Assembly (NCBI GenBank): GCA_020746105.1
Contig: CM036623.1
Location: 1,488,001-1,552,000 of the forward strand
Origin: Trogon surrucura
Lineage: Eukaryota > Chordata > Aves > Trogoniformes > Trogonidae
Reading direction: 5' to 3'
DNA length: 64,000 nt
Positions 23,601 through 35,400 of the stretch are shown here, one piece after another (position 1 is the first letter of the stretch; each line of letters begins with the position of its first letter). A program made the position numbers and the translations under genes. The notes beneath the pieces were generated by a model. That model was given only the letters and a program-made list of their open reading frames with translations. It had not been told where the DNA came from and did no database searches.

Positions 23601-26085
23601 TGGCTTCACAGCATGCTGCAATCACCTTGTCTTTGGCCCTAGAGGCTGAGGAGCCCTCCAAAAATAAACGGGAAAAAGCCAGAAGCTCTATCCTTGGCTT
23701 AGCATTTTCTTTTAGCTCTGCTTAACGGCAGAGTTCCGCTGCGTTTGGTCTCAGAACCGCGTGTCTGTGCAGAGAGCTTCCTCTGGCAGCCACTGTCTGC
23801 TGCCTCCTGCTTGAGGGCATCAGCTGAGATGCTGAGCACAGACCTGCCTGCCAATACCTGCTGGAAGAGCCTTTTAATTACTTGTCCTGTATAGTATTGG
23901 CTTTTCAGCTAACCATAGCATCAAGAAGTGGTGAGAGCGTAGTGATTCTGATAAATATTCTGAAGAAAAAAAAAAATAATCTATTTTTTGGGTTTGTTTT
24001 TTTAATGGCTCTGTACTTCAGCTATAACAGGCTGGTAGTTGGCAAACCTGTAAGATTGTGAAAATGTACAGGCAGCTAATACATAGAGGTGGTTTTTCAT
24101 TTTTCCCAAGTATGGACGTGCCAGTGAAATCACAAGGCTGAGATGAACAGATTGTTCGTTTCTACAAGGCAAAGAGAAAACCCTTGGTTGTATAAGGTGT
24201 TGGTTTTTATTTGTAGACACACCTGAGTTGCGTTGCCCATACTTCAGTCCAGGGAGCCGATGTCGGTGCTAGCGTGGTAGTTCCATTCTGTTTATTTCTG
24301 AAACGATCAACGGGGAGCTAGTTTAGTACTTTGTGCACCGATTGGGAACTGCAGACTAGATGTAACAGTGCAAAACCATAATATTTTAGCTTATTTAGCA
24401 TGTCATTACACACTCCTTTTTTTTTTAAAGATACAACTTGATCAGAAGCACGAGGGAAAACCCTTCTCCATGGAGCATGTAATGCGCTGGAGGTTGTCAG
24501 TGGTTTCACAAGACACATTAAAAAAAGTAGGTAGGCTTCGTAGCCTCCTGTCTTGCACCGAGCTGAAGAGGTTGTCCTTTTCCAGTTTATAGCTTAGTTT
24601 TATTATTTACTGATCATGAATCATGGATTAGGATTAATGATTTGGGACCTGTGTGCCAGGAGCAATTGTCGCCTAAAAATGTTTGTTTGAATAAATTTAT
24701 TATGTTTCTTCCATTCTGCACTGGAGTTACAGTGAGATTTTGACAACAGCCATTTTCTCTTGCTTGTTTCTGTTCTTTTTAAAAAAAGAAAGAAAATAAG
24801 ACATTTTAGAAGCCAGTGGAAGATTTATATAACCTCTCCTCACCAAACGTTTTTCATCCTAATACAACTCTCAGAATACTTCTCGTTTGAATTTTACAAG
24901 AATAAACGAAGAAAATATTGTTAAAGTTACAGTAATAACCGACACAAAACAGCAAAGATTCTTGCTTTTCCCCAGGAAAGCTTAGGTGAGATTGAGATAC
25001 GTTTTTTGCATATTTAATTGATTTTCCGAGCTTTTACAACTTTTAAAGGTTTATAGTTACACATGTGACAGTGGGTCAAAATTTGGTATTTTTTAAAAAG
25101 GTTGTATGTGCTCGTTTGGCTTTAGCAAATTCTTTAAAAATTTATAATACAATTATTTGCATAGGAATATTTCAAAGCATATAAGCTACATTCTGAACCC
25201 TAATTTTTAGCTTCCCTGTTATTTTTGACATCATAGAAGCAGTATATGAAGTTTTGCAAAGTAGTGAGATTTTGTAAGTGGTTGCTTATGAATGTTTGTG
25301 TGCACAGAGTGTGTGTGGGGAGGAAAAACCTCAGAACTGCGCTACAAGTCACTAACACAGCTGCAAATGTCATTCATACCTGTTCTCTTGTAGATTCGTA
25401 GTATCTTGAGCTTGTCAGAGTGTGTGTGCAGTAAAATGAGAAAAGCAAGTTCTCTGGTTATACCACGTTCCAGCCCTTATATCGTTTTGGATTTCTGGGT
25501 CTGCTCTTCTGAAGCCATCTGCTCGCTTCCCGAAATAGCACTGCTTGTCTCTCAGTTTAGATTTTTCTTGTTATCCATAATACATTTTAACTTCACTTTG
25601 AATGATACTCATTGTAATGCTGTTGGGTTTTTTGTTGGTTTTGTGCGTTTTTCTTTTAAAAACATCAGTGGATTTTCATCCATTAGGTGAACGCCAGCGC
25701 TGATACTCATAATCGTGCCACCATGTGTTGGGATATCAAATTTTAGAAATAATTCTTGGTTTTCAGTGTATCCCGTTTGCTTGATTATTTTGCGTTGTTC
25801 CAAGTATTACTTCATTTGGAAGTAGTCAAGTACAAAATTATAAATATGCTAGCAAGCTGAGAAGTAGTGCCACACAGCAGGGAATTCCCGATTCATCCCG
25901 GGTTTGCAGTGTCTCGGGGCTGTGTGTGTGTTTCTCGATTCACTGGCTGCTGATGGGCTCGAATGGATAAGAGCCTTATCTTCCTAAGGGCACTAATTTG
26001 TCAATCTTCTCTCCAGCCATTGATTTTTTTTTTTCCATACTTTCTATCTTGCTGTCTTTGCCTCTAATTTTCTGTAATCGCTTAC
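20661..26085. other. Non-coding tract, no gene recognised
   Basis: About 5.4 kb without a recognisable repeat or domain. Short A/T homopolymers occur (for example near 23505-23518 and 23965). No open frame here exceeds about 95 codons. It is consistent with intron. Confidence 0.55.
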
Positions 26086-26087
26086 AG

Positions 26088-26126
26088 ACTTTGATATCTC
26101 AAAATTCGCTTGACGCTGGTCATCAG
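26088..26126 (+). other. Candidate 39-nt exon, in frame
   Basis: A long pyrimidine-rich tract (from about 26036) ends in CGCTTACAG at 26087. The next 39 bases are open in phase 0 (TLISQNSLDAGHQ) and end in CATCAG|gtgaaa. A length divisible by three and good signals on both sides fit a small coding exon. The frame also continues open past the donor, so openness adds little. It has the same strand as the supported exon at 41 kb, but no shared gene can be shown. Confidence 0.25.
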
Positions 26127-27075
26127 GTGAAAAACCAGTATTTGGAAAGAAAACGGAGGGAAGGGGAAGAGGAAAAGGGGCGCAGAGGGATGTCTGGGCA
26201 GCATTTAAGTAATCTCCGTAGGCAAAAGCAGGCATCTCTACTTAAAAATTTAAAAGTCATCGTGTTTAGTATTTATGTCTGGCAGTCAGAGTTCTTCTGT
26301 CATGGCAATGCTAAAAGCTTTGTGCACATTTAAAATTTGTAAATGTTTATACTTTTAAAATTTAGTTGGTTGGCTGCTCCATACTTGTGGAACAATTCTT
26401 TGTAGGAGCGAAATGGCCTTTCTCAATGAACTGGTGAGGTTGCAAATGTGGGCTTTAGTTGTTTAGTAGTTATGTTGATTGTTTTAATTAAAGCGTTGAG
26501 ATTTTTTTTAAGCCATTTAGAACATTTTCTGTTTTAAAGGTGATTTAGATATATTAAAAGGCTTAGGTTTCTCTGTACACATCTTCATAGTTTAGTGGTT
26601 TGGGGTTTTGTAATTACTGTTGTATTTGTTTTCCCCAAGCATGTATTCCTCAAGACTACAGGAGAACCCCCTGGTCTAGGCCAGCGTTTCATGGAAAGAC
26701 AAAAAGCAGCATATTCTGTACCACTGCTGTTTAAATGTTGGGGTTTTTCCTTCATTTTCCTCCCCTCTTGGTTGCCGTGCCAGTTTATCTGGTTAGGTGG
26801 GATGTCATAGACCTTCCGTGCCAGTATAGGTAAGAACTATTTTGGGGAGGAAATATGAAGCTGTTCAGATTTCAAACCCTCTCAAGATAAAATGAGGAAG
26901 GAGGAAGAATTTAGTTGCTCCGAAGTGTGACTGCGTTACAGGAGTTCTGCAGAGCACCACATTGGCTCCCACAAAAATGTTGGTGTTGAGAACTGATGAG
27001 CAGCGTCTCGTACACAAGCACACGTCCTAAAAACTGTGTCAGCCAGAAAAACTGGCAGCAGCTGATGCTGCTCAC

Positions 27076-27112
27076 AGCGTCACAGAAGGGCTGGGGTTGG
27101 GAGGGACCTTGT
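27076..27112 (-). mobile_element. CR1 LINE 3' terminus, remnant
   Basis: GCGTCACAGAAGGGCTGG followed by GGTTGGGAGGGACCTTG is a diverged CR1 3' end on the complement. Only about 37 bases survive. Confidence 0.65.
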
Positions 27113-28550
27113 CCTGTCCTGTCTGTTTCCTTTAGGTGCCAGGACCACCTTATTCTCTGCTGATCCATCTTGGCCAAGCGGCACCGCGAGATGACAGTGT
27201 GTGAGGTGGCCTGTGGACCAACAAGGGCAGTTCCTTTGCAGGGATGGGATATTCTGGAATCTGGCAAAATTTGAAAAGAGCTTTGGTGTTTGTAGACAGC
27301 TCTGAAATCCTTGTAGCTGATTCTAAGGAGGTCCCCAAAGACTTTTTAAGTAGTAGAAACTGCAATACCACTGTCACGTGAGGCAGATTATTTTAAAGCC
27401 TCGTCCTGCACCTTTTTTTCCCCACTGTTTTGCACAACCTATTGCTGGAAACAGCATTGCCCCCGTAGGCCCCCAGTGTGAGCCACCGTGGTGATATTTT
27501 TGTGGATCTGCAGACTTCAGCATCGATACGATTTTCTGTGTGTTCTTGCGTGGTTAAAGCAAGTGAAGGTTTTACTGGTGAGGGAGGAGGGGCAGCTCAG
27601 CTGAGATTGCTGTTAGCTCATCGCCCTCGTAATCTTCAGTGTCTTTCATCATCCTTTTCCATTCTGGACCCAACGAACAGATAGACTGAAAACGGGACCT
27701 CCAGGGTGGTGGTAAGGGGAGATGAGAAGCCTCAAATTAAATTCTTATGTATCAGTTTCATTCCTCTCCGTAGATGGCTTCGAAATGCTTAAAACATGAG
27801 GGAGAAAATGCACTAGACTATGCATAATAGAAAAAAAAACCAAACAACCCACCCGCCCAAACCAAAAAATATTGCATAATAAACAAGGAGTGTTCAAGAG
27901 AAGAGTCACTCGTTTTATTGTGAAGATCCCCGGTTATTTTTTCAGTAGAAAATTCTGAAAAATTGAAATATCTTGGTGTTTGAAAGTCTTCCCCACTGAT
28001 GGGCAATTCAGTCAATAGAGGGTTCTTGACAATGCTGAATTTTCTGTCGCCCTGTACTGTACAAGACTTTGTGATCAGTAATTGCTTTAAATAGAGTTAC
28101 TGACTTAAATTAATGTTACAGCATTTATGGCAAAGTATATTAAGGGTGTTATCTATTCCGATGAAAGCAGTGCTATTTATAGAATCATAATTTACCTGGC
28201 GGTTTACCATTCACCTGTTCTTAACATCTGGCAATATTTCAATGTTGTAGCTCTTCCTGCTTCATTTATGACACTAGAGAACTGTGAAATGTCATAATTG
28301 CCTAAAAACAGCAACTGTGAGAGGAAGGCAATGCTTCTGCTGGCAGTTTTAAATGCAATCAGGTCTTACAAATTATTTTAATAGGACATTCATAAGAATT
28401 TTCAGCTTGCTGCTTCTCTTCCAAAATGTAACTAGAGGCTACTGATGTTAATGGCATCTAATGTTAATGGCCTTCTTTTCTCTGTTTTGGAAGCCAAGTT
28501 TTTATATTAAAACCACAGTAAGTAGAATTTTAAAACATGAAACAGAAGCC
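27113..28550. other. Non-coding tract, nothing recognised
   Basis: Moderate GC near 27.1-27.7 kb, then AT-rich. No repeat or gene could be recognised. Confidence 0.55.
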
Positions 28551-28554
28551 TTTT

Positions 28555-28690
28555 TATAGAATCACAAAATGATTTAGGTTGACAAGGGATCTGTGAGGGT
28601 CAACTAGGACAAAGCACAAAACAAGTCTAGTAAGATCAGCTTGTTCAGGGAGACCTCCAAAGTCTTGAACACCATGGTCCATGAAAGATG
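28555..28690 (-). mobile_element. CR1 LINE fragment, strongly diverged
   Basis: TAGAATCACAAAATGATTTA, AGGTTGACAAGGGATC and then GATCAGCTTGTTCAGGGAGA follow the order of a CR1 3' end on the complement, with many substitutions. It is one of the oldest copies in the window. Confidence 0.75.
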
Positions 28691-28753
28691 AAGAGTCCTC
28701 AACTTTGCTGGGTGACCTCCAATGTTCAACCAAAACAAATTTGATATACAGTA

Positions 28754-28807
28754 CTTACAGATCTGTAAGAATATAATATATATTCTATATGCTTACATAT
28801 AGAATAT
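28754..28807. repeat. Two adjacent perfect palindromes
   Basis: CTTACAGATCTGTAAG (28754-28769) is a perfect 16-bp palindrome. Eleven bases further on, 28780-28791 pairs exactly with 28796-28807 (ATATTCTATATG with its complement), 12 bp around a 4-base loop CTTA. The surrounding 28770-28865 is almost only A and T, with a TGTATATATATA run. It could extrude as cruciforms or fold as RNA hairpins; AT-rich microsatellite decay is the simpler cause. Confidence 0.75.
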
Positions 28808-28869
28808 TTATACATGTATGTATATATATACACAATTGCTATATATAATCGATATGAATGTATATAAGT

Positions 28870-29685
28870 GTACCAAAAAAGGAATAGAATACAGAGGTTT
28901 TCCTTGGGAAAAGCCAATATTTTGAGTTAAGTTAGGATTTATTTGTAGATGTGAGGTATAATCACTACTTCAGGGTTTCCGCAGTCAACAGTACCAAAAA
29001 AACCCATGTTTTTTTTCCCTCCGTGATGAGAAGTGTTAATTAGCACTTGATGAATGAGAGTAATTTGCAAAAATAATGGATTCACAGTATCTGTTGTGAT
29101 TTCTTATATACTTCTGTAATTACCCAGAATTCCGTAGTGGAATTCAGGAAAACTGCACACCAACCATGCGTATACCGTGCATACCTGTGCTGCGTTCAGT
29201 TTCCCATCCAGCTCGACAGCCCATCGAACAGGGAGTTTTTCACTTTTGCACTGTAAAAAAGAACGGGGAAGAAAAGTGTGGCCGAGAAGTGTTTCCTTCT
29301 TTCCCAGTTAAAATAACATTGCTATCCATCCTCATTTTTATAGTCTTCAAATAACTGGTTTAAAATACTGCAGCTTAAAGACTTCAGGAAGAACAAAAGT
29401 TATTCTGTAATGACAGAAGAGACACCAAACTTTTCAATGGTAAACACCACTTGCATCTGGTTTTGCTGGCCGTTTGTGAACCGCACTAATGGTGCAGTTC
29501 ATAATATCATCGTCATCATCCTGTCCTCCTCCTCCTTCACCTCCTTGTTTATTGAGCAGGGGGAACTCAGAGCAAAGAAGGAAAACCAGTATACATGTAT
29601 GACTCGGAGGTTCAGGAGGGCCACAAGAGTATGTGATTTTTGATAGGGCTATAAGAGTGGCAAGAAAGGAGCCCAGGCTGTGGAT
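28870..29685. other. Non-coding tract, nothing recognised
   Basis: AT-rich, then a short CATCATC/CTCCTCC run near 29505-29540. No gene or repeat family could be identified. Confidence 0.55.
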
Positions 29686-29689
29686 CATA

Positions 29690-30210
29690 AACCTATTTAG
29701 CCTCCCCAGCGGGGTCAGCCACGCGCATACGCAGCCTGAAACTGCGTGTCGGAGCCCGCTCTGCCAAGCGCCGCAGCGCACCAGCCGGCACAGACACCGA
29801 ACCCCGCGAGTCGGGCTGGAGCGCTCTGGGGTTGCCAGGGAATACTGGCTCCACAGTCTCCATCAGCGGGAACCTCTCAATATTCTTCTGCTGTTTCGTT
29901 TGTCTCGTTTCCAGGGCCGTTGCCTTGGCTGGGCGCGTAGAGCAGAAGCTAGTGAGGGGGAACCCTTGGCAGGATGCTCCACGTTGCCACGTTACGGATG
30001 TGGCGACCGGCGGGTTTCTTTCGAGCTGCAAGAGATTGAGATGGAGAGGAGCGAGTGCTCCTATGGTGTGTCCTTCTCCAGACGGTTCCCTCGCCAGAAC
30101 GTCTTGCCGTGGTCCTGACCGCTGATTGACTGAGTGCAGTCGCTGCCTGTATAAGCAAGCGCGTGAGAGATGACAGGCCGTAGAGGTTCTCGTCTCCCGT
30201 TTTGTCACTT
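29690..30210. promoter_or_regulatory. CpG-island-like segment, possible promoter or first exon
   Basis: About 42 CpG dinucleotides can be counted by eye in 520 bases, the densest part being 29696-29830 with about 16. The flanks are AT-rich and poor in CpG. Long frames are open on both strands (161 codons plus, 171 codons minus), as expected for stop-poor GC-rich DNA; neither translation shows a domain. A TATAA-like TGTATAAGC lies at about 30147. In bird genomes such a segment is most often a promoter or untranslated first exon. It lies 11 kb upstream of the exon at 41,052 on the same strand as a possible start of that gene. A degenerate GC-rich retroelement is the alternative. Confidence 0.4.
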
Positions 30211-30219
30211 GCTGCAGGC

Positions 30220-32225
30220 TCAGAGTTCAATATTGTTAAAGATTCTGAATTGGCCGAGAGAGGGAAATAACAGTTAATGAGCAAGTGGTCAAGTATCAGT
30301 GTGACTAGATCATCTCCAGAGGCTATAATGTTTTCTGTGCGAGGGGAAAGAACTGGTGTTATGTTTATTCACAGTACACAAACAGGGACAGCAGTAAGAT
30401 GCACTTTTGTACAGTGCGGAGGTGATTGGGAATAGAAATGACTGGGAGTCCCTGAAAGACAAAATTAGGGAAATGAGCAACGTGGTTGTGACAGAAGGTC
30501 GTGGTTAGGTAGCCAGAACAAACAAGAGACATAACCTAGTCTACTTACTGCACTAGTAATTCTAATTTCATTGTAACTCATAAGGAATATGATTTTGAAC
30601 ATAGATGAAACACAGCAGCTCAAAGAGAATATAGTACAGGTAGAAACAAAACATCGGGAAAAAGCTAAAAATATTTCACTTTCTGTGAGGTGGAGACTGG
30701 AGATAAGGAATAAATCTTTTCTTGGAGAGTTCTTAGTTTCATAAAATGTAGACTTTCTGGTGAGATGTCTGTTTTCCTGTGGCACCTGAGTGGAACTTAC
30801 CTCACGGAGATCCGCACCACTGCCACAGGTAGAGACAGAAGTGAACTAACTATAAAGAGTGTTGAATATCCTGTTTTTTCAGAACCTCCACTCTCCTCTG
30901 TAGGATTTTATATCGCCAGTTGTTTGGACATGAATGTAGCTGAACCTCTTACTTGTTTTTTTTCCACTTCCATAAAAAATTTTGCCATAAACTGTCAAGA
31001 ATTCACATTCAGTGAATTGAAATTTGTAAATGTGTGGATATAATTTACTTCATAAAAACTAGATTTGGGGAAAAGTAGTTAATGTAAAATACTTAAATAC
31101 TGTTTAGATGGCAATGCATTTATACTAAACATGTGAGTGTTTTTATTAGGTTTTATTTTTAACTCATATCCTTATTTTACATTATTAAATTATATGATTT
31201 GAGATGTAATCTTCTAATGATTTGAGAGAATGCTTTAAAGATTCCTTTGCATGAACAGACATCCTTATACCCAGTAAAGTAGATGCTATAACTGGATGTT
31301 AACCTCAACTTCTTTTCGTTGTCTCTGCTACCAGAAGAAAATAATGTCTTTTGTAGCTCAGTATAGCGCTTGCAGAGCCTCAGTCCAGAGGTTTGCACAT
31401 AGAGCTGTACTAAATGACTTGTTATTGTGTAATTGCTTACCGGGCACTGTCTGTCCCAGGTGATTCCTTAGGCACGCAAACAAACCAAAAGGGGCAGGTA
31501 CACCAGCCGGGGGCCATGTGCTAACTCTGCCTAGGAAATAAAGAAGGGGATGTCTTCTTTTCTTAATGTCCTTGCCTATAGTGGACTTGCTTGTCCTCAG
31601 CATGTGTGTCTGTCCTGGCCTATGGGCTACCTGGTGTTACTTTGCTATGTTTATGCCTTCAGGCTTTCAAATCTTACAGCTGCGTATCATTTAATTAAGA
31701 GTCTTCATTCAGGGTGGAGTTGCACTTGCTTGTCATTGGGATTTTGGCAATATTATTGGCTAGTTAACACTTCTAGTGTTGTCAGCTCCGCTTCCTCCTC
31801 ATTTCTGTTGATCTCAGTTTGTGACACTTCCCTGGTGCACTGTTGGGGATGAGCTTTGTTTGCTTTCCCTTGAACTCAGCAGATGAACCTGGAATACTCG
31901 GGTAAGACATTTGGCTTCGTGATCTAACCCTACATCTTCTCCAGCTCCATGCCTTGTCTTTGTGTTTTCCCTTGCCCCTTTCTGTAATCTAAAAATTCCT
32001 TAGAAGTCCTGTAGTTTGTGGCTGTGGGTCTGGATTCAAGGAAGGCACCTTCTTGAATCGTAGCTACAGTGACCAGGGGGATCCACAAGTTACGGGGTTG
32101 TTGCCTTCTGCTGTGATAGAGGTGCTGGACAGTGACCTGAATAACACCAAACAAAGTAGCCTCACCACCCCCCACCCCTTTTTTTTTTTTTAAACTATGT
32201 GGTTTTGAGGTGGTTTTCGTTTGAG
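30220..32225. other. Non-coding tract, no gene recognised
   Basis: No repeat family was recognised. On the minus strand at 30801-30819 a 19-nt segment is bracketed by a good acceptor (ACCTGTGGCAG) and a strong donor (GTGAG|gtaagt), too short to support on its own. A 12-T run precedes the SINE (about 32179-32191). Confidence 0.5.
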
Positions 32226-32232
32226 TTGGGCA

Positions 32233-32306
32233 GGCCGGTTTAGCTCAGTGGGTTGAGCGTGGTGTTTGAAACACCAAAGGTCGCGGGTTCGATTCCCGTT
32301 GGGTTC
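32233..32306 (+). pseudogene. tRNA-Ile-derived SINE head (not a functional tRNA)
   Basis: It has D-, anticodon- and T-arm order, but the 3' acceptor strand (TTGGGTTC) does not pair properly with GGCCGGT, there is an extra T before the D arm, the anticodon loop is changed, and CR1 sequence follows. It is the promoter part of the SINE rather than a tRNA gene. Confidence 0.85.
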
Positions 32307-32415
32307 TCACATGTTGCCTGACCTAGTCGAGAGGTGGCGTCCCTGCCCACACCAGGGAGGTTGGATTAAAATGATCTCTGAGGTCCCTTCCAGCCCAGGC
32401 CATTCTGTGACTGTG
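32233..32415 (+). mobile_element. tRNA-Ile-headed, CR1-tailed SINE (TguSINE1-like)
   Basis: The head (32233-32306) begins GGCCGGTTTAGCTCAG and has an A box TAGCTCAGTGGG (32241-32252) and a perfect-looking B box GGTTCGATTCC (32286-32296), the internal RNA polymerase III promoter. Acceptor start, GAGCGTGGTG and GGTCGCGGGTTCGAT match vertebrate tRNA-Ile(AAU) closely. The anticodon stem still pairs (TGGTG/CACCA), but the loop is TTTGAAA, so it no longer reads isoleucine. After a short linker, 32335-32415 is a CR1 3' end (GGAGGTTGGATTAAAATGAT, AGGTCCCTTCCAGCCC, CATTCTGTGA), which would let CR1 reverse transcriptase copy it. Such tRNA-Ile/CR1 SINEs are described from passerines. No clear target duplication was seen. 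Confidence 0.88.
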
Positions 32416-32419
32416 TGCG

Positions 32420-35400
32420 GAAAATACCACCAGTTCCTTGATCCCAAGGAGTTCCCTGATTGCTGGTGCGTGGGGCCGTGTGAGACAGGAGCAGAGGGCA
32501 CGTGGGACACTGTGGCCCTGGGGCCCGGATGTTTGTGGTTTGGGGACAGAGGAAATGGGCAGGCTGCCAGAGGGGTTTACATGAGAAATACGGTGTTCGT
32601 AGCTGGAACATGTCATTAGGAAAACAGAGTAGTTTTTCTTGCTGTGCTTGTGTTTCTTTCTGAAGCTGGCAGGTGAGATGTGACAAGCGTTAGCCTGTGG
32701 CTTGGGTACGCTTTGCCGTAGCCAAAAGGGCACTGCGAGTCGGTCAGTGTACACTGCAACCAGGGATCCCTGTGAGCCGTTAGACTGTGCCCGTGTGAGA
32801 GACTTGAGATACTGTTAGCTAAGAAACTAAACATGCTATTTTCCTGGACTAAAGAAAATACAGAAAACCTGAAATTAGAGATAAGAGTACAGTTTTCTTA
32901 GGGTAATAGAAAAAAACCCTCAGACATCCCCTAAAGGAATAAGAAAAGCTGAAAATCAAGACCTCCTTGTAAAGGCTGCCCTTTAAGGAATGGTTCTCGG
33001 AATCCACTGTGAGTACAGATGTTCTAACCTGTGATAGAACTAGTAATTTCAGAGCAGTCTAAAAGGAGGTATTACTCTTCATAAGTACTTAGTGGGGTTT
33101 TTTTGGCAGTTTTACCTCTTCCTTTCTCTTAGATGTACTTACCTTTTATCTTTTTCCTTCCCATCGTAGATTTTTTTTTTTTTAGGGTTTTACGATGAAA
33201 GGAGGTGCAACAAAAACTTACTGGAAATGCTTGTTGGGAAAAAAAAACAAAACCAAACAAAATACAAACTTATTTATTTCCAATTAAAAGCAACAAGAGG
33301 CCAAAGGAAACATTCCATCAAGCATTTAGTGTTGTTCATAGCTTCAAGGAATTTAATTTTTTTTTTTATCAGGTACAAAAAATCAGAAGTAGTGGTAATG
33401 CTATATCTTGATTTGAATGTCTTTAATGGCTTGATGTTTTTCTTCTGAAGTTCACCTGATCACTGTTGTGATCACACTGGCAGAGTGATTGAGTTGAAAC
33501 TCGGGCTTGTTAGAATTAGATTAAAACCCAGTACAGAACTTGTAGCCTAAGGCCACGCAAATATTGTAAAATTTAAATGATAAATCGTTTGAAAGAGGCA
33601 TAACCCGCTAGACTAATGGATACACAGGAAAAATGGTTCATTTAATTGCTGTTAGAAAATGTGAGAAACCTTGGGGGGGTTTAGAAGTTCACAGCCTTCA
33701 GAGAAGCTCGAACATAAATTTTACAGCGTTAGCAACTGTGGCACAGGCGGCCTCCTGTGCTCAAGAACAGTTCCCGTGCCATTTAGTCTGTTCTGAAATC
33801 TGTTGAGACTCAGCCTGTGCTCTTCTCTTGTCCTCGCTGTTTGGACAGAAAGGTAATTTGTGAGGTTTCAACCCTCTGGCTCTTGGAAAATTTGCTCTCT
33901 ATTTCTTAAGGTTTTTCTCGGCGTTATTTTTCTTGTGAAACACCATTATTCATCTCCCTCTGATGTTTCTCTTGCTGGCTTACAGGTGACATTACTGCTT
34001 CCCTGTGTTTTACGGAAAAAACAGTAGATTCACATGTCTAACTTGTATTTCTGGTTTACGATCACCCTGGTTTTCACTAGGTCACCTGAACTGTTATTTT
34101 CTCCCATTTTTCTGGTAGATTAGCTCCTTTTTTATAGTAGTACTTCTTTGTCAGTCTTAGAGGGTACCATTTTGACACTTCATAGCTCTTCACCGGAAGG
34201 GAAAGGGACTTACTCTGCTTGGAGATCCAGCAATGCATTGTTTGAAGAACTTTCATAAAGGTGAATGTTAAATTTTAGTGAGTGATGTGGCAGAGAAAGC
34301 ACGAGAACGTGTTTGCTGGGTGGGTGAGGAGAAGGCTTCTTACGGGATTTTGGTGAATTGAACAAACAGGAATCAAGTAAATGTGTTCTTGTTCTGTCTG
34401 CTGAGAACTTGTATTTCGGAGTGAATTGAAACTACAGCTAGTCTTGATACTGTGACTAGCTCTGAATGCCCAGTGTAAATAAATTTGATTAAGCAAGTTG
34501 AAGTTACTGGTTTGCTCTTTTATTTCAAACAGGTTAATCTCAACAGCGTGCTTCCTTTGATCTTCAGGCTCAACCTGATAGCTTGCAGAACCAGCCTTTG
34601 TCTTCCTTTGTTTCCCTGTCAGATTCTGACGTTACTTCTTAGGATAAAAATTCCCACCAGTGGGTACATTTTGTAACATGTTCTAAACTGTTGCACCTCA
34701 GCGTTTGTATTTCTTATGACAAACTTTTCAAAGACAAAAGGGAAAATGAGCTCCAAGAGGACCTTCTCCGCTACTTCCACTTTCCTGGAGCTGTTACTGT
34801 TCATGACACACATTCTTTGGCAATGGAATTTAAGTGGCTATGTAAATGCAACACTGATTTTTAAAAAGGCCTTACTTATTTTTGGAGTGCAATTCTTTGT
34901 TCTCATGGGATTAAAAAAACATCGTGTGCATCTGGATTTATATGAAAAGCGTTGACCAACTCTGCAGCTGCATATCCTGTACATCTTTACATTACCAGCG
35001 TGATGTTTTGAATTTACGTCTTATTTTTCACTAATATAATGAGTGTAAGACTTGGAAAACTACAATCCATATAAGAGACTCCTTTCTTGGTGTGGCTATT
35101 TTAGTTCTGTTAATGCTCCATTTAAACAAAATGTTTTATTACTTTTTTTTTTTATGTAGCTTTCAGGTCAGAACATGTGAACCTGTGGAGCGGGCCGTAT
35201 GCTTTCTGCCACCTGACCCTTACCACACCTAAACAAACCTTGGAGTGCTGTCTGTTTGTGTGCTGTAAATACCACCGTGCTCTAATTTAATTTTTAACGT
35301 TGTTTCCGCTGTGAACAGTTTGCCCAGATACTGCGTAATCTGTTAGTAACTCCGTTAAGGTGCTGCAGCTGCTTTTGCTGTTAAATAGTTGTAGATGAAA

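Noticed and set aside
29633-30208. Two long overlapping frames (161 codons plus, 171 codons minus) as protein genes
   Set aside because: Both follow from stop-poor, CpG-rich composition; neither has a recognisable domain or convincing start.
30801-30819. 19-nt minus-strand microexon
   Set aside because: Good signals, but length not a multiple of three and no supporting neighbour.
32233-32306. A functional tRNA gene
   Set aside because: The acceptor stem does not close, the anticodon loop is altered, and CR1 sequence follows directly; it is a SINE head.
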